From Hymenobacter glacialis (lineage in GTDB: Bacteria; Bacteroidota; Bacteroidia; Cytophagales; Hymenobacteraceae): a DNA stretch of 56,836 nt. The stretch's first letter is position 1, and each line of letters starts with the position of its first letter. Of the stretch, positions 1-8,233 are shown piece by piece. The DNA lies in contig NZ_MDZC01000051.1 in NCBI RefSeq assembly GCF_001816165.1, positions 1 through 56,836 on the forward strand, given 5' to 3'. Below the pieces are notes generated by a model. That model made no database searches. It worked only from the letters and a program-made list of their open reading frames with translations, and was not told where the DNA came from. The translations under genes and the position numbers were made by a program.

Positions 1-1914
1 GTGGGGCATCTTGGCCAAATCGGCCACGAACACCTCGTTGGTGATGGTGCGCCCGAAGGCGATGGGCAGGTCCATTTCCGTGCGCGCGAACTTCTCCGAA
101 CCCAGCACCGAGCGGATGCTCACCATCTCCTTCTTGGCGTTGGGCACCTCGATGCCGATGGTGCCCTTGCCCGGGATGGGGGCGATGATGCGGATGCCCA
201 GCGCGGCCAGGCTCAGAGCGATGTCGTCCTCGAGGGCCTTAATTTTGGAGATGCGCACCCCGGCCTCGGGCACGATTTCGTAGAGCGTGACCGTGGGCCC
301 GATGGTGGCCTTGATGCTGGCGATGGCGATGCCGTAGTGGCCCAGCGTCTCCACGATGCGGTCCTTGTTGGCCTCGAGCTCCTCCTTGGTCACCTGGGCC
401 TTGGCCTGGCCGTAGTCGTTGAGCAGCTCCAGGGTGGGGAACTGGAAGCGCGCCAAGTCCAGGGTGGGGTCGTAGTTGCCCGGCGGCATGGCGTCGGCGT
501 CCTCGTCGACCACCGCCGCGATGGCCGCCCCCGCGTTCGGGTCCAAATCGTCGCGGCCCGGCACCGTGATTTCGAGGGCACGGGGCGCCGGCGCGGCAGC
601 CAGCGGAGACGGCGCCGCCAGCGGAGCGGCAGCTGGCAGGTCGCCATCGGCCAAATCGGCCAGCGAGAGCGGCGTGGGAATAGCAGAAACCGGCAAGCTG
701 GGCGCGGCTTCCGGCGTGGGCATTTCGATGGAGAAAGCCGGCCCCGAAGCCAGCAGCGGCGCGGCTGCCACCGCCGAAGCCACGGGGGCCAGCGACGCGG
801 CAGACGCGGCCACACTCAGCGGCACGTTCGTGCTCAGGCGGGGCGCGGGCTCAAATTCCGGTTCTGAGGAATCGTACTCCTCCTCCCCTTCTTCCTCCTC
901 AAGCTGCAGGCTGGGCGTTGTAGCCTGCGCTCCGCCTGCCGAAACCGTGCCGCTGGCACTTGCCGTGGAGGCCTGCCCTACGGGACTGCCTTTCGAGGGC
1001 GTGGTGGCAACGGCTATGGGCGCAAGGGCAGCAGCCTGCTCGGCGGCGAGCTCGGCTTCCAGCTCGGCGTCTTCTTCAGGGTCCGCTTCGGTGCCGAGGG
1101 GGCGGAAACTGGCCAGGTTGATGCTCGTGACATTAAAGAAGAACACCACGAACGATATCAAAGCAAAAGCCAGCAGCAGCACCGTGCCCCAGCCAATGAG
1201 GCTATCGAGCCAGGAGGCGGCTTCAAAGCCCACGCCGCCACACAGGAAATCGAGCCGGTGCGCCAGGGCCGGGTCGGCACCGGGCATGGCCAGCGACACC
1301 ACCACGTAGCCCAGCAGAATGCTCAGCCACGCCATGGTGAACAGCCCCAGCGCCATCACGTAGCTAACGGAGCCCTTGGTGGTTCGGAATACAATTTTAT
1401 ATCCCAGAAAAAAAACAATGGGGATGAGGGCAAACGAGGCAATGCCGAACAACTCATGAATGAACAGCTGGGCCGCCCAGGCCCCCAACAGGCCCAGCCA
1501 GTTGCCTGACTCCTGCCCGGCTTCCTTAAGGGGCGTACTGCTCAGGCTCGCCACCACGCTCTGGTCGGCGTGGCCCGTGAACAGGTACGAGGTGAACGCA
1601 ATGGTGAGGTACAGGCTGGCCAGGAGCAAGCCGAACCCCACGAAGAGGTGAAAGCGACGGTCGCGCAGCAGCGCCAGCGCATTGCTCACGCCCGGCAGGG
1701 GCCCACGCGGGGCTCGGGACTGCTTGGGAGCGGCGGGCGCCACACGAGCGGCTTTGGGCACGTTGGTAGCAGCAGCCCGAGGCTCGGGGCGTACCGGAGC
1801 GGGTTCGGGGGCCGGGCTATTGGGGCGCGGCTCGTTGCGCCGGGGTTGGCGGGGGTCGGCGGGCCGGTTGGCAGAAGTGCCGGAGGAGGGGTTTTTATAA
1901 CGATTATCTGCCAT
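1..1914 (-). CDS. ftsK: DNA translocase FtsK, N-terminal part (truncated by window edge)
   Basis: Membrane-anchored DNA pump that clears and segregates the chromosome terminus at the division septum. The 638 codons seen start with ATG at 1914 and run off the window. The N-terminal 80 residues are Pro/Arg-rich and disordered. Four hydrophobic segments follow, the first at about residues 89-112, forming the FtsK 4TM domain. A long Ala/Pro/Glu-rich linker comes next, and then the alpha domain, recognisable from YGIAIASIKATIGPTV and IPGKGTIGIEVPN. The Walker A motor would lie beyond base 1 and is not seen. xerD lies just upstream in the same orientation; FtsK normally activates XerCD at dif, so the neighbours fit functionally. 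Identification is firm; the end is unknown. Confidence 0.93.
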   Translation of the reverse strand, partial: MADNRYKNPSSGTSANRPADPRQPRRNEPRPNSPAPEPAPVRPEPRAAATNVPKAARVAPAAPKQSRAPRGPLPGVSNALALLRDRRFHLFVGFGLLLASLYLTIAFTSYLFTGHADQSVVASLSSTPLKEAGQESGNWLGLLGAWAAQLFIHELFGIASFALIPIVFFLGYKIVFRTTKGSVSYVMALGLFTMAWLSILLGYVVVSLAMPGADPALAHRLDFLCGGVGFEAASWLDSLIGWGTVLLLAFALISFVVFFFNVTSINLASFRPLGTEADPEEDAELEAELAAEQAAALAPIAVATTPSKGSPVGQASTASASGTVSAGGAQATTPSLQLEEEEGEEEYDSSEPEFEPAPRLSTNVPLSVAASAASLAPVASAVAAAPLLASGPAFSIEMPTPEAAPSLPVSAIPTPLSLADLADGDLPAAAPLAAPSPLAAAPAPRALEITVPGRDDLDPNAGAAIAAVVDEDADAMPPGNYDPTLDLARFQFPTLELLNDYGQAKAQVTKEELEANKDRIVETLGHYGIAIASIKATIGPTVTLYEIVPEAGVRISKIKALEDDIALSLAALGIRIIAPIPGKGTIGIEVPNAKKEMVSIRSVLGSEKFARTEMDLPIAFGRTITNEVFVADLAKMPH

Positions 1915-2224
1915 TCGGAAGGAGCATAAAGGCCAAATCTAAGCATTTCACGGCGGTTTTTAGCACAATGCAACAACTCAGTGCATGGCTAAACATGGCT
2001 CACCAATACTTATTTCATGTTGCTTTACAGCAACTTACGCCAATACTTTCAGCCATTACTTCGCCTTCACGCCTCCGCCAAGCTTGCTGAATCATTTTGC
2101 CGCCCGTCGGTAGCACGTTTGCCTTCTTCGATGTGAGGCAACTAGCAATGGGAGGGGCGGATGGGAAAAAGCTGAACGCTGACCGGCACAACGGGCACGC
2201 CGTGTAGCCGCCCCTCTCCCCTGC
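1915..2224. other. Intergenic region between xerD and ftsK
   Basis: 310 bases without a convincing gene. The part next to ftsK is relatively AT-rich and holds the probable ftsK promoter. I see no hairpin with a T-tract after xerD and no RNA gene. Confidence 0.6.
1934..1941 (-). promoter_or_regulatory. Bacteroidota-type -7 box upstream of ftsK
   Basis: The minus strand reads TAGATTTG, matching the TAnnTTTG consensus of the Bacteroidota housekeeping sigma factor, 19 bases before the ftsK ATG. A TTG-containing -33 candidate lies about 24 bases further upstream, slightly beyond the usual spacing, so this is moderate evidence. Confidence 0.45.
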
Positions 2225-3124
2225 CTAACTACGCGGATGATATTCAGTGATGACCTGCCGCAAATAATCCCGGTCGAGGTGCGTGTAGATTTCGGTGGTG
2301 GTGATGCTGGCGTGGCCCAGCATTTCCTGCACGGCGCGTAGGTCGGCCCCGCCCTCAATGAGGTGAGTAGCGAAGGAGTGCCGAAGGGTGTGCGGGCTGA
2401 TGGTTTTGCGCAGGCCCGCCTGCTCGGCCAGCTTTTTGAGGGTGGTGAACACCGTGATGCGCGAGAGCGGGCGCCCCCGCTGGCTCAGAAACACCACGTC
2501 TTCGGCGCCGGGTTTGATGTCGAGGTGCCCGCGCACGCCGCTCAGGTAAAAGTTGAGGTGCTTGAGCGCTTCCCGGCCAATGGGCACCAGCCGTTCTTTA
2601 TTGCCTTTTCCCACCACTTTCACAAAACCCTGCTCGGCGTAAATGTTGGAGAGGCGCAGGTCGCACAGCTCGCTCACGCGCAGGCCGGAAGAGTACAGCA
2701 CTTCCAGCAGGGCCCGCGCCCGCAGGCCTTCGTCGGTGCTCAGGTCGATGGCGGACAGCAGCTGCTCCACTTCGGGGTAGCTGAGGGTATCGGGCAGGTG
2801 GCGGCCGGTTTTGGGCGCTTCCAGGGTGTCGGTGGGGTCCAGCTTCAGCAGGTCTTCCATGATGAGGAAGTTGTAGAACGCCTTGAGCCCCGACAGCGTG
2901 CGCGCCTGGGACGTGGCGCCCAGCCCCAATCCCTGCAGCGTGGCCAGAAAGTCGCGCAGCACAGCCGTGCTCACCTGCGTGGGCCCGGCGTGCACCTGCG
3001 CCAACACCAGGAACTGCTGCAGCTTGGTAGCGTCGCGCACGTACGCCTCCACGGAGTTTGGCGAAAGCGACTTTTCGAGCCGCAGATAGCCGTCGAATTG
3101 TTTGATTGCCTGGGGCCAAGTCAT
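2225..3124 (-). CDS. xerD: Tyrosine recombinase XerD
   Basis: Site-specific recombinase of 299 residues that resolves chromosome dimers at dif together with XerC. The N-terminal SAM-like core-binding domain covers about residues 1-90. The catalytic domain shows the full set: Arg in SSGLRVSELCDL, Lys in VVGKGNKERLVPIG, His-x-x-Arg in HTLRHSFATHL, His in LGHASITTTEIYTH and the nucleophilic Tyr in that last motif. Length and motif spacing are those of chromosomal XerC/XerD rather than phage integrases, and no phage genes are near. The ATG at 3124 is followed by the typical start of the family (MTWPQAIKQFDGYL). XerC cannot be fully excluded, but the XerD-like spacing and location favour XerD. Confidence 0.88.
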   Translation of the reverse strand: MTWPQAIKQFDGYLRLEKSLSPNSVEAYVRDATKLQQFLVLAQVHAGPTQVSTAVLRDFLATLQGLGLGATSQARTLSGLKAFYNFLIMEDLLKLDPTDTLEAPKTGRHLPDTLSYPEVEQLLSAIDLSTDEGLRARALLEVLYSSGLRVSELCDLRLSNIYAEQGFVKVVGKGNKERLVPIGREALKHLNFYLSGVRGHLDIKPGAEDVVFLSQRGRPLSRITVFTTLKKLAEQAGLRKTISPHTLRHSFATHLIEGGADLRAVQEMLGHASITTTEIYTHLDRDYLRQVITEYHPRS

Positions 3125-3180
3125 GGGCAGTTGCTGGGCGTGTAAGGATTAAATTAGTCTCAAAGAACGGCAACAAACCG

Positions 3181-3290
3181 AACGTCATGCTGAGCGGAGC
3201 CGAAGCATCTCGCGTGTGGTGGTAATCCAATTGTTGAAAAAGGATTAGTGGTGGCATGCGAGATGCTTCGGCTCCGCTCAGCATGACGTT
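3181..3290. repeat. Intergenic palindromic repeat, copy A
   Basis: Perfect or near-perfect inverted repeat with arms of about 35 bases, beginning AACGTCATGCTGAGC and ending in its complement, around a loop of about 38 bases that contains a smaller TAATCC/GGATTA pair. It lies between the divergent xerD and aroQ genes, so it is not a simple terminator. Two related copies lie at 23545 and 27434. The variable block of this copy (CGGAGC) is matched in the opposite arm. Confidence 0.9.
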
Positions 3291-3317
3291 CTTTTGTGGA
3301 CTCACTCTTGCACCACA

Positions 3318-3764
3318 ATGGACATTCTCATCCTCAACGGCCCCAACCTGAACCTGCTGGGACGCCGCGAGCCCGGCATCTACGGCACTCGCTCCTTCGA
3401 CGATTTTTTTCCGGAGCTGGAAGCCGCCTTTCCCGCGCTCACGCTCACCACATTTCAGTCCAACCACGAGGGCGAAATCCTCGACAAGCTGCACGAAATC
3501 GGGTTCACGCACCACGGCATTGTGCTCAATGCCGGCGGCTACACCCACACCAGCGTGGCCCTGGCCGATGCCGTGGCCGCCATTGCCACGCCCGTGGTAG
3601 AAGTGCACCTGAGCAACCTGGCGGCCCGCGAGGAATTCCGCCAGAAAAGCCTGTTTGGGCGGCACTGCGCGGGCAGCATCAGCGGGTTTGGGCTCGAAAG
3701 CTACCGCCTGGCCTTGCAGTGGTTCGTAAATCAGCAGCCCAAACGCGTCGGATTCCGGGTCTGA
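3318..3764 (+). CDS. aroQ: Type II 3-dehydroquinate dehydratase
   Basis: Third step of the shikimate pathway, removing water from 3-dehydroquinate to give 3-dehydroshikimate, in the cytosol. The 148-residue length is standard for the dodecameric type II enzyme. It starts MDILILNGPNLNLLGRRE, the family signature, with the catalytic Tyr at position 22 in GIYG. Further active-site motifs are the Asn-Ala-Gly-Gly-Tyr loop, the His in EVHLSN and the Arg in EEFRQKS. An in-frame ATG 24 bases upstream exists at 3294, but it would start inside the flank of the palindromic repeat and add residues not found in the family, so 3318 is chosen. The aminotransferase gene follows after 17 bases, probably co-transcribed. 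Confidence 0.95.
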   Translation: MDILILNGPNLNLLGRREPGIYGTRSFDDFFPELEAAFPALTLTTFQSNHEGEILDKLHEIGFTHHGIVLNAGGYTHTSVALADAVAAIATPVVEVHLSNLAAREEFRQKSLFGRHCAGSISGFGLESYRLALQWFVNQQPKRVGFRV

Positions 3765-3781
3765 TTCCGACCTTTGCCCCC

Positions 3782-4849
3782 ATGTATACCTTCAACCCAG
3801 GCCCCTCGGCCGTGTACCCCGCCGTTCGCCAGTACCTGACCGATGCCTTCGATGAAGGCTGGCTCTCGGCGCCGCACCGGAGCGAAAAAGTGACGAGCCT
3901 GGTGCGGCAGGCCGTTACCGACCTCAAAACCAAGCTCAATGTCCCGCAGGATTTCACGGTCCTGTTCACCAGCTCGGCCACCGAGTGCTGGGAAATACTG
4001 GCCCAAAGCCTCACGCCGCGCAAAAGCTTCCACCTCTACAACGGGGATTTTGGGGAGAAGTGGCTGAAGTACGCCCAGGCCCTGCGGCCCGCCAGCACCG
4101 GCGTCCGCTTCGGCCTCGACGAGCTACCCGACATCGCCGCCCTCCCCTTCTCGGGCGAGGACACCGACCTGGTGTGCATCACCCAGAACGAAACCAGCAC
4201 CGCCACCCAGCTCCGCGAGGGCTTTATCCTAAATCTCTACAACCGCCTGGGCAGCGCCCTGCTGGCCGTGGACGCCACCAGCAGCCTGGGCGGGCTCAAC
4301 CTGAAGTACATCAAAGCCGACATCTGGTTCGCCTCGGTGCAGAAATGCTTCGGCCTGCCGGCCGGCCTGGGCGTGCTCATACTATCGCCACGCGCGGTGG
4401 CCCAGGCGCGCACCGTCAACGACCGGGCGCACTACAACGCGCTGCCGGCCATGCTCTCGCAGATACTCAACTTCCAGACCAACTACACCCCCAACGTGCT
4501 CGGCATCTACCTGCTGAGCCGTGTGCTGGCCGAACGCGAACCCATCAAAACCGTGCACCAGCACTTGGCCGACCGCGCCCAGAAGCTCTACGACTTCTTT
4601 GAGCAGGCTACGCCCCTGCAGCCGCTCATCAGCAACACGGAGGCCCGTTCCACTACCGTCGTTGGCCTGAAAGGCGATGCCGGTACCGTGGAGGAAATCA
4701 AGCGCAAGGCCCTGGAAGCCGGTTTGCACCTGGGCAACGGCTATGGCTCCCTTAAAGCAACCACCATCCGCATTGCCAATTTTCCGGCCGTGCCCGATGC
4801 CGCTTTTGAGGCGCTGGTAAAGTTCTTTGCCAAGGAATTTCCAGGATAA
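3782..4849 (+). CDS. Class V aminotransferase, phosphoserine aminotransferase-like
   Basis: PLP-dependent enzyme of 355 residues. The N-terminus MYTFNPGPSAVYPAVRQYL is like SerC, and the PLP lysine is visible in FASVQKCFGLPAGLG at about residue 190. TNETSTATQ-type substrate contacts (here ITQNETSTATQLREG) and the final small domain are present, and the length fits fold-type I class V enzymes. Strict SerC proteins carry HRS/SH motifs here; this one has SAPHRSEKV, consistent with but not proof of phosphoserine specificity. It follows aroQ by 17 bases. An alternative is a serine/alanine-glyoxylate-type aminotransferase. The fold call is firm; the substrate is inferred. Confidence 0.8.
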   Translation: MYTFNPGPSAVYPAVRQYLTDAFDEGWLSAPHRSEKVTSLVRQAVTDLKTKLNVPQDFTVLFTSSATECWEILAQSLTPRKSFHLYNGDFGEKWLKYAQALRPASTGVRFGLDELPDIAALPFSGEDTDLVCITQNETSTATQLREGFILNLYNRLGSALLAVDATSSLGGLNLKYIKADIWFASVQKCFGLPAGLGVLILSPRAVAQARTVNDRAHYNALPAMLSQILNFQTNYTPNVLGIYLLSRVLAEREPIKTVHQHLADRAQKLYDFFEQATPLQPLISNTEARSTTVVGLKGDAGTVEEIKRKALEAGLHLGNGYGSLKATTIRIANFPAVPDAAFEALVKFFAKEFPG

Positions 4850-4868
4850 TTTATCAGCAACTGGCTGA

Positions 4869-4901
4869 TATCCAGTTTCTGTGACAAACAGAAACTGGAT
4901 A
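4869..4901. repeat. Perfect 13-bp hairpin between aminotransferase and rnhA
   Basis: TATCCAGTTTCTG and its exact complement are separated by a 7-base loop. There is no T-tract after the stem, so an intrinsic terminator of the usual kind is unlikely. It may be a processing or attenuation structure between two co-oriented genes. Confidence 0.7.
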
Positions 4902-4937
4902 CAAAAGCTATCCACTAATGGCTAACAGCTTCACCCC

Positions 4938-5414
4938 ATGATTCATTTATTCACCGACGGTTCGGCCCGCGGCAACCCTGGTCCCGGCGGCTACGGAGCC
5001 ATTCTACGCTTCGGCCCCCACGAAAAGGAATTGACGCAGGGTTTCCGGCGCACCACCAACAACCGCATGGAGCTGCTGGCCGTCATTGTGGGCCTCGAAG
5101 CCGTGAACCGGCCCGAGCTGCCCATCCGCGTGGTTTCCGATTCGAAGTACGTAGTGGATGCCGTGGAGAAGAAGTGGGTGTTTGGCTGGGAGAAAAAGCC
5201 GGATTTCGGCAAAAAGGCCAACGAGGACCTGTGGCGCCGCTTTCTTAAAATCTACCGGCAGCGCAAAGTCAGCTTCCACTGGATAAAAGGGCACGCCGGG
5301 CACGCCGAAAACGAGCGCTGCGATGTGTTGGCTGTGCAAAGCGCCTTAGGCAAAGGCCTGGTGGTAGACGAAGGCTACGAGGCCATTGCCGCCAAAGCCA
5401 CGTTGCTGCTGTAG
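4938..5414 (+). CDS. rnhA: Ribonuclease HI
   Basis: Cytosolic endonuclease that cuts the RNA strand of RNA-DNA hybrids during replication and repair. The 158-residue protein shows the acidic active site: Asp7 in FTDGSARGNPGPGG, Glu in NNRMELLAVI, Asp in VVSDSKYVVDAVE and a final Asp in NERCDVLA. The basic-protrusion region and the GHAGHAENE segment are those of bacterial RNase HI. It lacks the N-terminal hybrid-binding domain of eukaryotic-type enzymes. The ATG at 4938 begins exactly at the first beta strand. The methyltransferase gene follows after 8 bases. Confidence 0.95.
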   Translation: MIHLFTDGSARGNPGPGGYGAILRFGPHEKELTQGFRRTTNNRMELLAVIVGLEAVNRPELPIRVVSDSKYVVDAVEKKWVFGWEKKPDFGKKANEDLWRRFLKIYRQRKVSFHWIKGHAGHAENERCDVLAVQSALGKGLVVDEGYEAIAAKATLLL

Positions 5415-5422
5415 CCGCGCCC

Positions 5423-6160
5423 GTGCCCAACGACTACTTCCAGTTCCAGCAGTTCCGCGTCGAGCAGGGCAACTGCGCCATGAAGGTGAGCACCGACGCC
5501 TGCCTGCTGGGCGCGGCCGCCAACCTGGCCAGTGCTACGCGCCTGCTGGATATCGGCACCGGCACCGGCTTGCTAGCCCTCATGGCCGCCCAACGGCACC
5601 CCACTGTGGAGATTGTAGCTATTGAGATTGACAAAGCCGCCGCCGCGCAGGCAGCGGCGAATGCAGCAGCCAGCACATGGGCCAGCCGCCTTGCGGTTCA
5701 TGCCTGCAGCCTGGCCGAATACACGGCCCGGCTATCTCTAGCTGACGCCGACCTTCGGTTCAGCCACATTATCTGCAACCCGCCCTTCTTCAAGGAATCC
5801 ATGCCCTCCGCGGATGCGGCACGCAATACGGCCCGGCACGTAAGTCCGGAATCGCTCTCGTTTGAAGAGCTGACGGAGTTTTCCGTCCGGTTCCTGGCTC
5901 CAGGGGGCCGCCTGACGGTGTTGCTCCCGCCACCGGAAATGGTACGCTTTGCACAGGCAGCCCTGGCGGCTGGGTTGGCGCGCACCAGCTGCCTGCTGGT
6001 GCGGCACCGGCCCGGCGGGCGCGTCACGCGGCACATCAGCGAGTACGGGCGCGACAACGTGGCGTTGCAGGAACGGGAATTGCTTATCCACCCTGGCACC
6101 GGGCCGGAATACACCGAGGCCTTCCGGGCACTGCTGGCAGGATTCTACCTGGCTTTTTAA
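5423..6160 (+). CDS. trmN6: tRNA1(Val) adenine-37 N6-methyltransferase (TrmN6/YfiC family)
   Basis: SAM-dependent methyltransferase of 245 residues. It starts at GTG 8 bases after rnhA; no in-frame ATG precedes the conserved FRVEQGNCAMKVSTDACLLG segment. Motif I is LLDIGTGTGLLALMAA, and the amino-methyltransferase catalytic motif IV is ICNPPFF, typical of N6-adenine enzymes. Family members modify A37 of tRNA-Val(UAC). The C-terminal RHRPGGRVTRHISEYG segment is also conserved in YfiC proteins. Co-transcription with rnhA is likely from the spacing. The gene ends convergently with the saccharopine dehydrogenase-like gene. Confidence 0.85.
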   Translation: MPNDYFQFQQFRVEQGNCAMKVSTDACLLGAAANLASATRLLDIGTGTGLLALMAAQRHPTVEIVAIEIDKAAAAQAAANAAASTWASRLAVHACSLAEYTARLSLADADLRFSHIICNPPFFKESMPSADAARNTARHVSPESLSFEELTEFSVRFLAPGGRLTVLLPPPEMVRFAQAALAAGLARTSCLLVRHRPGGRVTRHISEYGRDNVALQERELLIHPGTGPEYTEAFRALLAGFYLAF

Positions 6161-6223
6161 GGGCTAACGCCGTTCTGACAAGTGGGTTGAGCAAGCCGAA
6201 AGGCGGTTGTGCCAGCTTCCAGC

Positions 6224-7570
6224 TCATCGCTCCTCCTCCGTGAATGTGATGCCGTAGTCCCGAGCCAGTTCGTCCAGTATGGGCTCGTATAGAGACGCGT
6301 GTACTGGAATGAGTACGCCGCGCTGCGGCACCTCGCCCCGGGCCAGCCGGCGCACGGCCATGCCCAAGGGCAGGCCCACGGTTTTGGCCATGCCAGTATG
6401 GGTGGCGTCGTCGCCTTCCACGGCCAAAGACGACGTTAGCCAGCGTGTCTGGCCATCCAGCTCGAACTCGAACTGGTGCTGCATCACAATCAGGTCATGG
6501 TCGTGGGGCTGAAGCTGCCACTTCTCACTGAGCAGCCGCTCCAGCAGCTGGGCGGGCGTGGCCTGGGCTTGGCCCACGGGCCGGTTCGAGAACAAGCCCA
6601 ACCAATTCAACCGGCCCATTTCCTCGCCGGTGGGGTCCAGCCCAAGGTAGGCAGCCAGGCGCGCCGATAGGTCGAGGTGCGGCAGTTGAGCGGCGGGCAG
6701 GTAGGCTTCGATGAGCTCAGCCCAGGTCATGGCACTGGGATTTTCCAGGCTCACGGTGTCGTCGGTGAGTCCCAGGCGCACCAGGGCCTGCCAGGCAGCG
6801 CAGTAGCCCGGCCGGCGCAGAGTGCCCCGCAGAATGGTTGGAATATCTTCCAGGCCGTAAGGGGCGCGGTAGCTCAGCGAGTCGCGGTTGGCGTAGCCCT
6901 CGAACTCGCCGTAGCCGGGCACGGCCAGCGTTTCGGTGCGGGAGAAAAGCTGCTGGTAGGGAATAAAGCGCGGCAGGTTGTTTTCAAGGAATTTGGCAGT
7001 GCTTTGACCCGCCAGCACCACGTTGCGCGGGTTCCAGGTGAATTTGTATTGCCAGGGATTGTCGCCTTCGGCCGCCGGAGCCAGCAGCCCCCCGCAGTAC
7101 GATTTAAACGAAGTGAGGCGCCCGCCCCGGGCCCGAATGTGCTCAATGGCCCGCATGGCCGACATGTGGTCCAATCCGGGGTCGAGGCCGCACTCCATGA
7201 GCAGCGTGACCCCAGCGGCAACGGCTTCCGCGTGCAGCTCCCGCATTTCCGGGCTCACGTAGCTGGCCGTGGCCAGGTGCCGGCCGTGCCGCACGCACAC
7301 GCGGGCCACCACGGGGTGCAGGGCGGCTGGCAGCATAGAAATCACCACGTCGGCCTGGCCCACCAGCTCTTCCAGCAGTGCTGCATTTTCCAGGTCGAAG
7401 GGCACCGCGCGGGCGTATTCTGTGTGAGCGGCCAGCACGGGTACCAAGTGGGCCGCGTTGGCATCGGCCACCGTCACAAACCAGTTTTCGGTGGGCGCGT
7501 GGCGCAGCAGGTATTGAATAAGGGACGAGGCCGAGCGGCCCGCGCCCAGCAACAGCAAGCGGGTAGTCAT
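6224..7570 (-). CDS. Saccharopine dehydrogenase-like oxidoreductase
   Basis: 448-residue protein with an N-terminal Rossmann fold (LLLLGAGRSASSLIQYLL, residues 4-21) and the saccharopine dehydrogenase C-terminal domain, recognisable by MECGLDPGLDHMSAM and the FKSYCGGL segment. Members act in lysine metabolism through saccharopine or are linked to homospermidine-type reactions; the substrate cannot be read from the sequence. It is transcribed divergently from cytidine deaminase. The start ATG lies only 4 bases from a TACTTTTG promoter box, so the message may be leaderless. Length (about 450) fits the stand-alone saccharopine reductase type, not the bifunctional LKR/SDH. Confidence 0.85.
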   Translation of the reverse strand: MTTRLLLLGAGRSASSLIQYLLRHAPTENWFVTVADANAAHLVPVLAAHTEYARAVPFDLENAALLEELVGQADVVISMLPAALHPVVARVCVRHGRHLATASYVSPEMRELHAEAVAAGVTLLMECGLDPGLDHMSAMRAIEHIRARGGRLTSFKSYCGGLLAPAAEGDNPWQYKFTWNPRNVVLAGQSTAKFLENNLPRFIPYQQLFSRTETLAVPGYGEFEGYANRDSLSYRAPYGLEDIPTILRGTLRRPGYCAAWQALVRLGLTDDTVSLENPSAMTWAELIEAYLPAAQLPHLDLSARLAAYLGLDPTGEEMGRLNWLGLFSNRPVGQAQATPAQLLERLLSEKWQLQPHDHDLIVMQHQFEFELDGQTRWLTSSLAVEGDDATHTGMAKTVGLPLGMAVRRLARGEVPQRGVLIPVHASLYEPILDELARDYGITFTEEER

Positions 7571-7574
7571 GCGG

Positions 7575-7582
7575 CAAAAGTA
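7575..7582 (-). promoter_or_regulatory. -7 box 4 bases from the saccharopine dehydrogenase start
   Basis: The minus strand reads TACTTTTG, then 4 bases, then ATG, predicting a leaderless transcript. A small palindrome AAGTGG-TTTG-CCACTT (7589-7604) lies just upstream in the -7/-33 spacer and could be an operator. Confidence 0.55.
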
Positions 7583-7666
7583 GGGCGGAAGTGGTTTGCC
7601 ACTTGCGGAATGCGGGATTCAAGAAAGTAACTGAATCCATTCAGCCCCCATTTAACCTGTGGTCGT

Positions 7667-7674
7667 TACCTTCG
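7667..7674 (+). promoter_or_regulatory. Possible -7 box for cytidine deaminase
   Basis: TACCTTCG, one mismatch from TAnnTTTG, 20 bases before the cdd ATG. No clear TTG -33 partner is seen. Confidence 0.35.
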
Positions 7675-7694
7675 CCGCCCATTATTTCCATTTC

Positions 7695-8192
7695 ATGGCC
7701 CGTATTTCCCGCCAGCAGCTCATCACCTACGAAGAGCTGGACACTGCCACCGACTTACTCCCCACCGAGCAAGCCCTTTGGCAGGCCGCCCGCGACGCCA
7801 CCAATCAAGCCTACGCCCCCTATTCCCGATTCCATGTGGGGGCCGCGCTCCTTCTGGCCGACGGCACCATCTTTCGGGGCACCAATCAGGAAAACGCGGC
7901 CTATCCCTCTGGCCTTTGCGCGGAGCGCACCGCGCTGTTTGGCCTCGCGGTCAGCCAACCCGACCACGCCCCCATTGTGGGGATGGCAGTGGCCGCCCGC
8001 CCCAGCAGCGGCAACTTTGGCCCGGCGCTGCCCTGCGGCGCCTGTCGGCAGGTAATGCTGGAGTACGAAACCCGCCAGGGCCAACCCATCCCCCTGCTCC
8101 TGCCCAGCCGGGCGGGCACCATCTATCGGTTCAACTCCTTGGCGGACATCATGCCGTTCAACTTTTCGGCCGTTGACTTGCCCATGATTTAA
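7695..8192 (+). CDS. cdd: Cytidine deaminase
   Basis: Zinc hydrolase of pyrimidine salvage that converts cytidine and deoxycytidine to uridine and deoxyuridine. The 165-residue length is that of the homotetrameric class. The substrate loop is YSRFHVGAALL. Zinc and catalysis come from GLCAERTALF (Cys and the catalytic Glu) and PCGACRQVMLE (two Cys). NAAYPSGLCAE is the usual ENAAYPxxxCAE signature. An upstream in-frame GTG at 7659 would add 12 residues; the ATG is preferred because it lies at the normal family start. It is divergent from the saccharopine dehydrogenase-like gene. The esterase gene follows 41 bases later. Confidence 0.93.
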   Translation: MARISRQQLITYEELDTATDLLPTEQALWQAARDATNQAYAPYSRFHVGAALLLADGTIFRGTNQENAAYPSGLCAERTALFGLAVSQPDHAPIVGMAVAARPSSGNFGPALPCGACRQVMLEYETRQGQPIPLLLPSRAGTIYRFNSLADIMPFNFSAVDLPMI

Positions 8193-8233
8193 GGCCCCTG
8201 TGCCCTCAACGCCCGGCACCAGCCACCATTGCC

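Noticed and set aside
2225..3124. Integrase of a mobile element
   Set aside because: Sequence and length match chromosomal XerD, it neighbours ftsK, and no att-like repeats or cargo genes are seen.
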